24,793 bases of DNA from Chrysochromulina parva (Eukaryota; Haptophyta; Prymnesiales; Chrysochromulinaceae), in the NCBI GenBank assembly GCA_002887195.1, contig PJAB01000520.1:1-24793 (forward strand), read 5' to 3'. The notes beneath the pieces were generated by a model that had not been told where the DNA came from, made no database searches, and saw only the letters and a program-made list of their open reading frames with translations. Shown piece after piece: positions 6,936 to 17,026 of the stretch (its first letter is position 1; every line of letters starts with the position of its first letter). A program made the position numbers and the translations under genes.

Positions 6936-8183
6936 CTACAAGGTAATGGCGGCTGCTTCACGCCCTCTGCTCGCTCTGCGTCGTTCTGCTCGCCCGTGGC
7001 GTCGCCACCTCCTGTGCTCGCTGCTCAGATCCCCGATGGCCCCGATGGCCCCCGGCGGCTCGGCGCCCATCACGGCGCCCATCACGTCGCCCTGGTTCGA
7101 CTCGACGGCCGATGCGCTCACCACGGCGCTGGTACTCGCGCACATAGCGTCCCACACAAGCTGTGCGTGGTGGCGCGAGAGCGGCCCGGGGAAGTGGACG
7201 CCGTCCGTAGAGAGCTCTGGGTGCGCCGCGCCGCTGGTGAAGGTGTCGATGGGCGTGACGCCCGCTCGCCGTAGCTCAGGCAGCGCTAGCTCATTGTACC
7301 GGCGCGCGAGCGCCGTGCTCATCCTAGGTCGCTTCCACAGCGGCAGCTTCGCATCGGACACGGCAGTTACCGTGAGCCACAGCAGCCGGGGCTGGCCACG
7401 CGCGGTGCCAATGGCCGCACGGAGCGCCGTCAGGAAGCGGCGCAGCGAAACGACGAAGGCGTTCGCGCCAAGCTCCTGTGACCAAACCCTTTTGGTCCCT
7501 TCGCGTCCAAGGGTTTCGTCACCGACGAAACCATTCGCGCCAAGCTCCACGCCGCCCTCCTTCGGGTACTGCATGTCCCAGATGCCGGACGAGAGCAGCA
7601 GCACGTCTGGCAGACGGCGCATGCGCCGGAGCGACGCGAGCCACGGCTCGTCAAACGCAGGTTCCCAAGTGAACGTCTTGAGTCGGAAGCTCAGGCGCAC
7701 GATGTCGATGGCCGCACCGACGGCCGGCGAGGCGTCGTTGGCATCATCGAGGTGCGCCACGCGCACCGGCCCACCACCCGCTGTCGGCAAAAAGCCGTCA
7801 AAGGCAAAGGCGCCACACTTGCGCCGCTGGAGCGGCGGCCGCGCCTCGACAAGCGCGCAATCGAGCGAGTAGTTTGCGCTGTGCCCAGGGTGTGGGGCGT
7901 CCTTTTGTGTGCCGTTGAAGAGCGCCACCGAGTCGAAGAAGATGCCGCGCGCAAGCGAGTCACCGTACACAGCAAGCCACGGCGGCTCGTCCGGCGTACT
8001 TGACAGCGCACCGATGCACCTGCGGATGAGGCTCGGCGAATGGCTGGGCTTCGCGAATGGACGCTGACGAGTCGTGGTGAGCAGCATGATGGTAATCGGG
8101 AGGCAGATGAGGAGGAAGATGGCATAGATAGGCGCCATCTTCTTCCAAACCCCCAGCAAGATGCTCGTGTGAATTATAAACAT
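6936..8183 (-). CDS. Membrane-anchored SGNH/PC-esterase-like protein
   Basis: A 415-aa frame (390 aa if the 75-nt intron at 7476-7550 is removed). A single hydrophobic anchor (IYAIFLLICLPITIML, residues 19-34) near the N-terminus suggests a type II Golgi protein. The nucleophile motif YGDSLARG (residues 73-80) begins the catalytic part. LLLSSGIWDM and, near the end, STDGVHFPG follow, giving the GDS...DxxH pattern of SGNH hydrolases and the PC-esterase/TBL-like family, which move or remove acyl groups on glycans. Substrate unknown. The tail after about residue 350 is low complexity and rich in Arg, Ala and Gly. Two starts are possible: M1 at 8183, or M16 at 8138 directly before the anchor. Confidence 0.7.
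   Translation of the reverse strand: MFIIHTSILLGVWKKMAPIYAIFLLICLPITIMLLTTTRQRPFAKPSHSPSLIRRCIGALSSTPDEPPWLAVYGDSLARGIFFDSVALFNGTQKDAPHPGHSANYSLDCALVEARPPLQRRKCGAFAFDGFLPTAGGGPVRVAHLDDANDASPAVGAAIDIVRLSFRLKTFTWEPAFDEPWLASLRRMRRLPDVLLLSSGIWDMQYPKEGGVELGANGFVGDETLGREGTKRVWSQELGANAFVVSLRRFLTALRAAIGTARGQPRLLWLTVTAVSDAKLPLWKRPRMSTALARRYNELALPELRRAGVTPIDTFTSGAAHPELSTDGVHFPGPLSRHHAQLVWDAMCASTSAVVSASAVESNQGDVMGAVMGAEPPGAIGAIGDLSSEHRRWRRHGRAERRRASRGREAAAITL
7476..7550 (-). other. Probable in-frame intron in the SGNH gene, with exon copy and hairpin filler
   Basis: On the minus strand the segment starts GTGGAGCTTGG and ends TTTGGTCACAG. The intron-side copy (7523-7547) matches the following exon start (7451-7475) at 22 of 25 positions. 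The filler has complementary arms around AAACCCTTGG and CCAAAAGGGTTT. It is 75 nt with no stop, so it may be spliced or translated. Splicing would turn a doubled ELGANGFV/ELGANAFV into one copy. Confidence 0.6.
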
Positions 8184-8347
8184 TGGCTGTGAACCGCATG
8201 TGCTGGTGGTGTGTGAATGGACGTGAGCATGAGAATGAAGAGACTTGTGTTAACGTGATGAAGAGACTTGGGGTGTGTTGTGAACGTGCGGTGTGTTTGT
8301 TTTGAGGCTCTGTGCTTTGAAAGCTCGAGGGGTGGTGGGGCCTCTTC
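8184..8347. promoter_or_regulatory. Shared upstream region of divergent SGNH and PFU-like genes
   Basis: 164 bp lie between two divergent start codons. GAAGAGACTTG occurs twice (around 8237 and 8261), and the region is rich in TGTG. A bidirectional promoter is inferred from position only. Confidence 0.35.
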
Positions 8348-9761
8348 ATGATGGCCAAAGACAGCCTCAAGGCGTCGCGTGGCAGTGTCATCCTTAAGAT
8401 GTTGGTCCAGCTGCCTGGTGGGCAAAAGGGCGTCATTCACGTGTTCCCGGGCTCCAACCCGCGCGAGCTTGCTGAGGCCTTCTGCAACAAGCACGAGCTG
8501 CACGATCTGAAGCTGCACGCGCTGGTAGAGCGGCATATCGCTGATAATATGAACCAGCTCAAGCAGCAGGCACCTGTGCGCAAGTCGGCGGCCGACGACG
8601 CCAGGAGCGCATCGGGGATCTCTCGCGAGCCCTCCAGTCGGCGAGGGGTGTCAGCGCCGCCCCCGGCCGCTTCTGAGGTGCGCCGGATTCAACTGCATTG
8701 CAAGGTGGTGTTGATACTCTTGCGCAACCTGTGGGAACGGCGCGCGCAGAAGGCGGCCGTGCAGGGGGAGCAGCGCGCCTCCAAGGCGCGCGAGGCCGAA
8801 ATTTTGGAGCTGCACGCCACCAACGTGCGCATCGCCCAGCTTGCATTTGCTCAGGCGAGCCTTGCCGAGGAGGTGGCGGCGAGTCCGTTGAGCATCACTA
8901 ATAGGCCGTCGTATGCCAGTCCTCCACGTGGTCGAACTCCGCCAGCCAGCGTCCCCGCCGACTCGCCCCTCGTCATCGAGCTCTTGAATGAGCCTCGGCT
9001 GGCGGTAAGTGGATCTTTAGTGGATCTCTGATGAGTGATGACGCCATTGATTGCCTCCCTCAGTAGGTGAGTGGAGCTAGGCTGCGCGAGCAGCTCGATC
9101 TCTGATAACCTCTGATGGCGCCACTGAGTGCCTCCCTCATCAGGTGAGTGGGGCTAGGCTGCGCGAGCAGCTCGATCGTGTGCTCGCACGGGAGCTGCGG
9201 CGGCGGCGCGCGTACGAGGCCGAGGCGCTCGTGCGTCGTGTGTGGCAGGCATGGCTAGCTTTGCTGCCGCCGAAGGCAGCAGCGGCGATGCCAGCGGCGG
9301 TCCCGCCAGCGGCGGTCCCGCCAGCGGCTGCGGCGCCATCAACCGATGCGCCTGCACGCAGCGACGGGCCGCGTGAGGAAGCGCCGTCACGAGCGTTTCC
9401 TGACGGGCTGGCGGAGCCTGGGGTTCACGACAGCGCTCTCGAGGCCGCCCTCGCGGCATCGAGATCGCGAGAGGCCGCCTTGACAGCCGAATTGGAGGCG
9501 AGGTCGCGCGAGCTTGAGGAGGTGACGATGCAACTCATCATGGCCAAGCTGGGGCAGGCGGAGCTTGAGACCACGAATCAGTCCCTCGCGCTCAACGTCA
9601 AGAATCTCCACAAGCAGGTCGAGGTCGGAATGGCAGGAACAGACGACCTCGTCGAAGTGCCGTACGCGCAGCCCCCTAGCAAGGCGCGTGGTGCCAACGG
9701 CAACGGCAAGGCCCATGGCAAGTCCGCCGTTAAGCAGAGATCTTTGGAGCGACGCGACTAG
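8348..9761 (+). CDS. Coiled-coil protein with PFU-like N-terminal domain
   Basis: Two exons (8348-9004 and 9144-9761) give 424 aa. Residues about 10-65 (VILKMLVQLPGG, VIHVFPGSNPRELAEAF, CNKHEL) resemble the small beta-grasp-like PFU/ubiquitin-type modules in which a 'G..P..LA..F...H.L' pattern precedes a helix. A helical, Lys/Arg/Glu-rich central part follows (NLWERRAQKAAVQGEQ), with a possible IQ-like helix at VRRVWQAWLALL in exon 2. A proline/alanine linker with a repeated AAVPP comes next. The last third is coiled coil (SREAALTAELEARSRELEEV through NLHKQV). The tail is basic. Such layouts are common in cytoskeletal and ciliary proteins, but no family is recognised with confidence. The start M1 is the first ATG; M2 follows at once. 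Confidence 0.75.
9005..9143 (+). other. Intron in PFU-like gene (139 nt), two-round structure with 34-nt exon copy
   Basis: The intron starts with a consensus 5' site (GTAAGTGG), which is itself a short copy of the exon 2 start. An internal copy at 9067-9100, preceded by CAGTAG, matches the exon start 9144-9177 at 33 of 34. The filler 9101-9143 has CTGATAAC, CTGATGGC and CTGAGTGC units and ends CCTCATCAG. Using the inner TAG site would give an early stop. Confidence 0.9.
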
Positions 9762-9859
9762 TCACGGTGTTTGACCTGACGAAAACACGCCGGTTGCCCC
9801 AACGAGTAAACACCTCTCTTTCCCCACAGCACGCTGCGAGCATGCCGCTTCACTTGTGA

Positions 9860-10702
9860 ATGAGAGGAGAAGGGAGTATTTCGAGCACGCCAACGGTCGC
9901 TGTGCCAACTCCCGCGGACATGTCGGGCCTCACAATTGCTGATGTGCAGGCCAAATACCTGACCAAATTGGCGCAAAAGACCAAGGGCGGCCTCACTGAG
10001 CGCACCGTCAAGAAGAACCTGGGCGAATTCGTGCCCGAAACTCAGACTCTGCCCGACGGCGTCACCAAGATGATGGACTTCCCTCAGTTCAAGCGCTCGC
10101 TCGAGACGGCGGGCAACGCGCTCACCGAGCAGGAGGCCATGTTCCTCTTCTCCTTCTGGGACACGTGCGCAGGACAGCAGGAGCCGTGTGGCTGGGTGCC
10201 GGTGCCTCTCGCCGTCGACGACCTCATTCAGTCGTCCCACGGAGTGGCCAAGGAGCAGCAGCACGGCAACGTGTTCAAGTCGGGCGAGGATCGCTTCGAC
10301 AAGGTCTCAGGCGGTGGAGGCAATCTAAGCAACCGCAGTTCGCTCGGCCAGGGCGGCATCTTCGGCGGCGGCGCCTATGAGGCGGACGCCGGGGGCAAGG
10401 GCTACGCAGCTGCTGCTCGGGCGCAACCGCCTCCAGTGTCGTATCCGCCGCCGGGCGCTGTACCGGGCGCTGAGAAGCCGAGGCCACGCGGAAATCAATC
10501 GTCCATCTCTGGCGGCATCTTCGGCGGCGAGGTGGCGCTGGCCAGCCAACCGCCTTCGGCGGGCTCCCCGGGCGGCAACAAGTCGAACCGCTCCAGCATC
10601 CCCGGTGGCATCTTCGCTGAGCCGGCCCCGATCGTCGCGCCCCAGCGCGGCAACAAGTTCAACTCGAATGCGTCGTCCATCCCCGGTGGCATCTTCGGCT
10701 GA
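9860..10702 (+). CDS. Protein with four NxSS(I/L)xGGIFG repeats
   Basis: An intron-free frame of 280 aa; the start could also be M21 at 9920 (MSGLTIADVQ), which has the better context. Residues about 21-135 form a compact helical region (LTIADVQAKYLTKLAQKT, FPQFKRSLETAGNALTEQ, MFLFSFWDT) that might be a degenerate EF-hand-like fold. The C-terminal half is flexible, with four spaced copies of one motif: NRSSLGQGGIFG, NQSSISGGIFG, NRSSIPGGIFA and NASSIPGGIFG, the last at the very C-terminus. Short spaced motifs like this often bind a repeating partner such as a microtubule, but no function is assigned. It lies 98 bp after the PFU-like gene on the same strand. Confidence 0.75.
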   Translation: MRGEGSISSTPTVAVPTPADMSGLTIADVQAKYLTKLAQKTKGGLTERTVKKNLGEFVPETQTLPDGVTKMMDFPQFKRSLETAGNALTEQEAMFLFSFWDTCAGQQEPCGWVPVPLAVDDLIQSSHGVAKEQQHGNVFKSGEDRFDKVSGGGGNLSNRSSLGQGGIFGGGAYEADAGGKGYAAAARAQPPPVSYPPPGAVPGAEKPRPRGNQSSISGGIFGGEVALASQPPSAGSPGGNKSNRSSIPGGIFAEPAPIVAPQRGNKFNSNASSIPGGIFG

Positions 10703-11585
10703 GCGCCGCGGTATGCATGCATGCGCACGTGCATGCGCGCGTGCGAATGAGGGCAGAGAGCCTTCTAGACGCAACAGGCGGACGCAGCTGCTGAGCAGAG
10801 GCGTCGGCGGTCGTCGCGTGCGCGTGCGCGCGCGATCGGCGCGAAAAGAGAGCGCGCGGATGGCTTGCCGCTGCGCAGCCAACAATTACACATATGTATC
10901 TCGAGGGAGCTCGTGGCCCCTCTGGCTCCTCGCCCTGGACTGGCGTTTGAATCGTAAAGGCCTGAGGTCTACTCCCGCTCTGTGACTGTGTGTACGTGTG
11001 TAACGGCACACTCTGGGCTTTGAACACATTGTACTATGGTGGGACCAACATGTACGTGGATCGTATGATGTTTGCCCTCACGGGAGCTCGACACCCGGGA
11101 GCCTAGAGCCTTAGTTTAACGTTTAAGAGAAATAGAGATCCTTTAAGGGACCGCCCCTGCCGCCCCGGCCGCCCGGAGGCCGGCGCGGACGCCGCGCCCG
11201 CGCGCCACGCCTCACTGCTCACACAGGCCCTCAGCGGCCTCACCGAACTCATAAGAGCCAGGCCTAGAGCTCAGCCGCAACCATGGTGAATAAAGGGAAA
11301 TAAAGGGTCGCTGAACATGATATGTTGAGCATCGCACGAGATGCACCGAGAATCACACCGCAGGTCGGACCGGGGGTTTTACCGCGATTATTACCAGAGC
11401 GGTTACGATATGGATATCGCGCCGGTACGTCCACAGCCACTACGTACTAGCGATCTCTAAAATCTCATCGCCATTACACATGGCCATGGCATGGCGTTCG
11501 GGTTACACGTATACAGTGGACATACACCAGAGACCGCACATCACCGTTCGAGGAGCGAGGACTCAGTGGGCCTCCCCCGGGGCTC
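10703..11585. other. 883-bp convergent intergenic region without a recognised gene
   Basis: This lies between the ends of two convergent genes. Features seen: alternating GCATGCATGCGCACGTGCATGCGCGCGTG just after the stop (Z-DNA-like, 10711-10745); a perfect 7-bp hairpin GGCGCGG-ACG-CCGCGCC at 11182-11198; and AATAAAGGG twice at about 11289-11308, possible poly(A) signals. Weakly coding frames here (for example 10377-10985) look like shadows. No tRNA or rRNA fold was found by eye. Confidence 0.4.
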
Positions 11586-12302
11586 TCAACACAGCAGCCT
11601 CAGGCATCCGAGGATCCGATGGGCAAGGCGCTCGCAAGGCGACGGATGCATGCTCATCGTCGCCTGCACGCGCGAGAGGTTGTGCTCCATGGCAAAGCCA
11701 AGCAGTCCGAAAGGCACTGCGACGAAGACCAAGATCAAGTTGTACACAAGGTTGAACCAGATTAGTGTCCAAGTCTCCATCGTGGGGAAGAAGTAAGCAG
11801 CGATGGCAAGGGCAACGGGGATGAAGAGAACGGAGAGCTGCACCCCGAGGAGTAAGTGGCGTCCCAGACCGATCCGGGTACAACGGTTTGCTTGCAGATA
11901 CGGGAAGGCGTACAGCAGCCAAGGCGGGCAGTCTTCGACGCGAAGACAAAAGAACCACCCATTCTGCAACGCCTCGGGCATGCCAGCGGGCGCAAGAGCC
12001 ATGCAGAGGGCGGGGCAGGCGATGAGCGAGGAGCCAACAACCACGCCAACCAAGTTTGGGCTGTACCATGGGTATGGGCCCTGGGATAACACCCCAAAGA
12101 GCAACCAGAAGACTAAGGTACACGCGCTGACACACCCGGCGGCGTTGAAGAGTGTTGAAGCGATGACGAGCTTGGAACAGAGCACGGCACCGACCGATTT
12201 AGCGTACGGCCCAGTACTCAGCTGGAGTTGTTCCGGAGCCGCCGGAGCCACCAGGGCGCCATCATTGTCGAGAAGCGGCGCGATGATGATCTCTCTCGAC
12301 AT
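11586..12302 (-). CDS. Four-helix integral membrane protein of unknown function
   Basis: 238 aa from the ATG at 12302 (MSREIIIAPLLDNDG). The frame is open to a far upstream ATG at 12536, but that extension is low complexity and would overlap the promoter side of the DENN gene. Four hydrophobic segments are clear: LVIASTLFNAAG to WLLFGVL; LVGVVVGSSLIACPALCMAL; LLLGVQLSVLFIPVALAIAA; and WFNLVYNLILVFVAVPFGLL. A cysteine-bearing loop (FFCLRVEDCPPWLLY) lies between helices 2 and 3. The N-terminus begins with an acidic dileucine-like PLLD, as found in endosomal or vacuolar membrane proteins. No family is recognised. It is divergent from the DENN gene. Confidence 0.65.
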   Translation of the reverse strand: MSREIIIAPLLDNDGALVAPAAPEQLQLSTGPYAKSVGAVLCSKLVIASTLFNAAGCVSACTLVFWLLFGVLSQGPYPWYSPNLVGVVVGSSLIACPALCMALAPAGMPEALQNGWFFCLRVEDCPPWLLYAFPYLQANRCTRIGLGRHLLLGVQLSVLFIPVALAIAAYFFPTMETWTLIWFNLVYNLILVFVAVPFGLLGFAMEHNLSRVQATMSMHPSPCERLAHRILGCLRLLC

Positions 12303-12579
12303 GGCAAACAAGGCGGTTTTAAAACGCGCAGGGCCGGCAGCCTCGGAGGCCTGGTGCGGATGTCCCGCCGTCGGGGCTTTCGGTTTCACGAAACTGCTGC
12401 TGCTGCTGTTCAACACAACGCGCGCACACACTCCGGACACAACGTCACGAAACTTCGCGTGGTACCGAGCGACCGGCGCACCCGGTCGTTGCGCGGCGTG
12501 AGAATAGCACGAGCAGGGAATTCCTGTGGTGTCCACATGTACAAAAGTTGTGTTTCGTTTGTTGACGAATCCTTATTCC
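12303..12579. promoter_or_regulatory. Shared upstream region of the four-helix protein and DENN-FHA genes
   Basis: 277 bp lie between two divergent starts. It contains a CTGCTGCTGCTG run at about 12400 and no recognised core promoter. The long frame antisense across it has no coding character beyond low complexity. Confidence 0.3.
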
Positions 12580-15285
12580 ATGGAACACGTCGATCCCTTA
12601 GTAGGCTTGAGCCTTGAGGCCCACATCTTGACGCCCGCGTCCGGTATCTGCTGGTCGTGGAGCGGCGGCGAGGGCGTCGAGCTCGCTGAGCTCGCCTACA
12701 CACTGCCGCTCTTCTGCTGGCCTCCGGCGCTGTGGCTCGAGAGGCCGACGCCTCACGCCTTTGCCACCACGACCAACAGCGGCACGCGCCGATTCGGATT
12801 TGTTATCGGCTGGGTCGAGACGCTTTCGGCCAGTGCTGGTGACGCGCTCGCGCTCGTCCTGCTCGCCTCGACGCCCATCGAGTGGCTGTACTTTGAGGTG
12901 CTGCAGCTGGCGCACGAGCGGATTGCGGGCGCGACCGGCCACGCGGGCGTCGGCAGGCTGCCCGCCGTGGCGGACGCTCGCGTGGCCCCGCTGCTCGAGG
13001 CACTCCTCCGCACGCTGCGCGAGCAGCGATCGCTCTGCCTCTCGCTCGCCTCCGCCGGCCGCGAGAGCGCGCTGGCGACGCTGTGCCGCACGCTACGCCC
13101 GACCGGGTTGCTCAACGCGCTCCTTGCGCTGCTCTCTGAGGAGCGGGTGCTGCTGGTCGGCTCGGACCCGCTCGTGCTCTTCCGCGCTGCCGAGGCGCTC
13201 GCCAGCGCGCTCGCGCCCCTCGACTTTTGTGGCGCTCTTGTGCCCATTCTTCCAGATGGGCTTCACCCCGAGGCGCCGACTCTGCTCAACGAGGCCGTCG
13301 AGCCTTACATCGTCGGGCTGCATACGGTGCACCACGCGAAGCTGAAGGCAGAGCTGGACGACGACGAGATCCTGACTATCGACCTCGACACGGCCACCCT
13401 GAGCGGCGCGCCAGTGGCCGCGAAGCGCCGCGCTCAGTGGCTCAGACTGCCCGCCGTGGTGGAGATCTCGCGGCTGCTCTTGCACGCCGTGGGGGGCGGC
13501 AACGACGCCTTGTCGACGATCAGCGGGAGCCTGAAAGGGGTGGGCGATAGCCTGAGCGGTCCCTTTGGCGCGGGCGGACCGTTTGGTTCGTTTGGAGCTG
13601 GTGCACGCCCGAGCGAGAACAAAGGGGAGAACAAAGGGGACAGCCACAAGGGCCATCGGCGCTCCGCCTCAGCCGAAGATTCAACCGCCGCGCCCAGTGT
13701 CGAAGACTCAACTGCCGCTGGGGGGGCTGGGGGGGCTGGGGGCGCTTGCAGTCAGGAAGAGGACGAGGACGAGGACGCAGTGGAGGAGAAGCGCGGTGCC
13801 TGCAAGAGTGCCGTGCGTGCCTTGATTGCGAAGCTCATCAGCTTGGAGCACTCACCGCTCAAGACATCGAGCACTGCGAGTGACCGGACGAGCTGGGAGC
13901 GCATGACGGCGATGGCGGTGCTCACTACGGCGCTCCCACGCTGATGACCTCTGATGACCTATGATGGCCACTGATTGCCACTGATGGCTTCCCTCGTTGC
14001 ATGCAGGTGCTCGCGGCGGCGCTCTTCACCACGCCGGGCGCCGCCACGTGGCACGAGCAAGCTGGCGTCGAGCAGCAGGCAGCGATGGCGGTGCTGCTGG
14101 CTGAGCAGCAGCAGCGGCATGCGCTCGCGCACTCGCCCACGCCGCTCTCGGGATTAATCTCGGTCGTTTGGGGAACGCGCCTCTACCGTGAGCATGCATG
14201 CGCCCAGATGATGCGTCTCTTCGCCGACGCTCGATTTGGAAAGGACGCGGCCGCGGCCGCCTGGGTTGCCGGCGCCTCGGCGCGCACGACATCCCGCGCC
14301 GCGTCGCCGCCGCCACCGACCCCGGCGGCTGCCCTGCCAGCTGCCCCGCCCCTCACCCCGCTCGCCACCGCCGTGGCGGAGCTCGACGACGGAGCCCGAC
14401 GGAGATCGACGGAGATCGACGGTACGGCGGCCGCTCAGATGGCCGGCGCCGAATCTTTTGCGAGCGAGATGGCGGCGGAGGGCTCGGCCTCGGTACCGGT
14501 AACAGTAGAGGCGGGGGGAGCTACGGCGGCAGCTGCCGCGGTGGAACCGCCCACCACGGCGCCTCACCCGCCTCGGTCGGGGCGCCCCGCCTCACGCGAG
14601 CGGCGCTCTCTAGTGGATGGTCATGGGGGGGTGGGTGACGCTCTCCTGCAGTACCTACTCGATGCGATCCCCGCACCCTCGCGCGGCAACGGCGGCGGCG
14701 TCAACGGCGGCAACGGCGGCGGCGGCAACGGCGGTGCTGCCGAGGCAACATCGCTTCCTAATTTGGAGCTCGGTTCGGAAGAACACCCCCCCGTGCACAG
14801 CATCATCGCCGCATGGGCGTCGGCGGACCGCCAGCTCGCAGAGACGCTTCGAGCATACATGAGTGTGCATGACGCGCGCCCGGCCGCCGTCGCGTCGCTT
14901 CTGGCCCACCCCCTCTCGCATCACTACTTGCGCCAGTTTGTATTCGCGAGCGCGGGAAGCCTCGATGGCACCGGTAATCATCTCGATGGCACCGATGCTA
15001 GCAGCGGCGTTGCCGCCCGCGGTGGCAGCAGCGGCGCGCGTGCCTTGGGGGGTGCCTTGGGGGGTGCCTTGGGGGATGCCGCGCCCCTGCTCGTGCAGTG
15101 TATGAAGCTGTGGACGGCCCTACAGCCCACCGCCTCACTCGTCCGGATCATGGTGCACCACGGCAAGACGACGCTACCCACCCCAGCCCAGATTCCACAG
15201 CTCGCATCAAGGCTCGCCGAGATCCTCCGAGATCGAGATCGAGATCGAGAGACAGCGGCGAACCCCCCTTCCGTCCCCGTCGCCT

Positions 15286-15326
<41 letters not shown>

Positions 15327-16811
15327 GTTGACACCGGCACAGGCCAAATGACGCCTACCGCAAGCTCTCTACCTCAATCTCCGCCTCAATCTCCTACAGC
15401 AGGCGAGGGCAGTGGCGCCGCGGCGGGCACGACCACGGCTGTGCCCGGCGAGGAAGTACCTCGCTGTGGAAGTGCCTCGGCTGTGGAAGTGCCTCGGAGC
15501 GGCGGTGGCGGCGGAGCCTTTGACGGCAGTAGCGCTGCCGCGGGCGCGTGGACGGCGGAGGCGCGCCAAGCGCTGCAACTGCTCTGCAAGGGCCGCTGTG
15601 GAAAGGGAACCGATCCCAAATTAGGCCTTCTTCTTGAGGATGGTGGCGGCATTGGCGCCGCCGCTAATGTGAGCGCCGCCGCTCCGGGCGCCGTTCCGGG
15701 GGGCGAAGGCGGTGGGCCCGATGCCATGAGCGCGGAGAGCGTTGGGGTGGGCACGGCCCTCAGCGCCTCTCTCACGGCTACTGCCGCCACGCCTGCGGCA
15801 GTTGCGGAGGCCGATGCTGCGTTGCGGCCCGACGGCATCGGCTCTTTAGACACGGTCGACGAGGCCGCCCCCGCCACCCTCGCCGCCGCCACCCACGCCC
15901 CCGCGACCCACACCGCCGTCCCCGCCCTCGCCGCCGCCGCGACGGCTCCGTCGGACTCCTCCTTGCCTAATTTGGGATCCTCCTTGCCTCCGTCGTTGCC
16001 TCCTCGAGTCGACACGGCCACCCTCGTGCGACGCGCGTGCGAGCAGGTGATTGCATCTAATTGCCTACGATTGCGTCTGACGGAATCTGATTGCATCTGA
16101 TCCGTAGCAGCTGATTGCATCTAATTGCACACGAGTGCGTCTGATTGCATCTGATCGCGTCTCATCGCGTCTCATCGCGTGTGCGCCTGTCAGTGCCTCG
16201 CGACTGCCGTGGACGCCTTCGCCGCCAGTGACGAGTACCGGCTTCTGAACGCCAACCTGGGGCCTAAGTCGATGTGCGTCGTGGGGCCGAAGTCGATGCC
16301 CTTGCTCGCGTCGTCGGCCATGGCCGGCAAGGCGGTCCATCTGTATGAGGGCGGCGGCGTCACTGTGGGGCGGGGAAGCGATTGCGGGCTGCGTCTGCTC
16401 GGTGACGAATCCCTGGGCACGATGCACATGCGCATTCACACAGGGCCTCTCTCGTCGATTGCGGAGCATCCTGGCGCAGGTGGCGCCACGTATCTGCGCG
16501 GGCGGCGCGTGCGCCTCGCGCTACTGCTCCCCGAGGACATCTTATGGCTCGGGCTGAGCGGAGCTCCCCCGGGGCTCCAATACCGGGTGAAGGGGCTATG
16601 CTCCATCGAGAGCCGATCGAATGCGAGCACCGGCGGCCCGAGCGTGCTGCTCGAACCGGGAGCGCGTGGCCTCGACGGCAGCCTCAAGCTGCCGAGGAGC
16701 CCCGTCGCAACGGGGCCCGCGCTGCTCACGCGGGTCAAGCCGCGAGGGGGCCTATCGCTCGGCACGACGCGTTTTCAGCTCACGTACGGCGCGGATGCAC
16801 AGCCGCGTTGA
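12580..16811 (+). CDS. DENN domain-FHA domain fusion protein
   Basis: Three exons (12580-13917, 14007-16046, 16194-16811) give 1,331 aa. Residues about 10-100 are an uDENN-like strand set (RFGFVIGWVE, LALVLLASTP). The core DENN domain follows: LLALLSEERVLLVGSD, CGALVPILPDGL, VEPYIVGLHT, then DDDEILTIDLDTATLSG. DENN proteins are usually GDP-GTP exchange factors for Rab GTPases. After an acidic linker comes a helical stretch (GLISVVWGTRLYREHACAQM). A very long disordered region rich in Ala, Gly and Pro (about 500 aa) includes a 13-Ala run, and PHAPLL-type helices (LLVQCMKLWTAL) are embedded in it. Exon 3 ends with an FHA domain from about residue 1170 (VTVGRGSDCGLRLL, then SLGTMHMRIH), which reads phosphothreonine. 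The start is the ATG at 12580; the frame is open a little further without an ATG. Confidence 0.85.
13918..14006 (+). other. DENN-FHA intron 1 (89 nt) with exon copy
   Basis: Intron start 13918-13935 matches exon 2 start 14007-14024 at 15 of 18. The filler has five CTGATGACCT-type 10-mers, with TGA in all three frames, and ends CCCTCGTTGCATGCAG. Joining gives TAMA to VLAAALFTT, phase 0. Unspliced, the protein stops after VLTTALPR. Confidence 0.9.
15041..15076 (+). repeat. 12-nt tandem repeat in DENN-FHA exon 2
   Basis: Three units of GGTGCCTTGGGG-type sequence encode ALGGALGGALGD in the disordered linker. Confidence 0.85.
15285..15323 (+). repeat. (GCC)13 microsatellite encoding polyalanine
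   Basis: A pure run of 13 GCC triplets in frame gives 13 alanines in the disordered linker of the DENN-FHA protein. A GATCGA hexamer run lies just upstream at about 15230-15248 (DRDRDRE). Length is likely to vary between strains. Confidence 0.95.
16047..16193 (+). other. DENN-FHA intron 2 (147 nt, 10-nt repeats)
   Basis: The intron starts GTGATTGCATC, is almost entirely ATTGCATCTG-type 10-mers decaying to CGCGTCTCAT units, and ends GCGCCTGTCAG. Joining gives RRACEQ to CLATAVDAF, phase 0. No copy of the downstream exon is seen at its start. Confidence 0.8.
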
Positions 16812-17026
16812 GCTCCGAGGGGAAACTGAGGGAAGATATGGACTGGTCCTCGAAGTCACGATAAGTCACGGAAGTCGCCATTTGAGTCGCACTCCGTGGT
16901 GAGCGCTGGGGGTCCGCGACGAAACTGACTGTGAAGTCACCAAATTTAGGAAACCCGGAACTTAGGACAAACTTTTTCGACCACGAACTCTCCTCTCTCG
17001 AACGCTTTGCGGACGACGAGGGCGCG

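Noticed and set aside
7076..7130. A further dispersed element (GATGCGCTCACCACGGCG)
   Set aside because: The match is partial, lies within minus-strand coding sequence without flanking duplication, and could be chance in GC-rich DNA.
6910..7872. Plus-strand frame of 320 codons opposite the SGNH gene
   Set aside because: No recognisable motif; the minus strand has a membrane anchor and GDS/DxxH motifs.
10703..11585. tRNA or other RNA gene in the long intergenic region
   Set aside because: No cloverleaf with a TTCRANY arm was found; only short GC hairpins are present.
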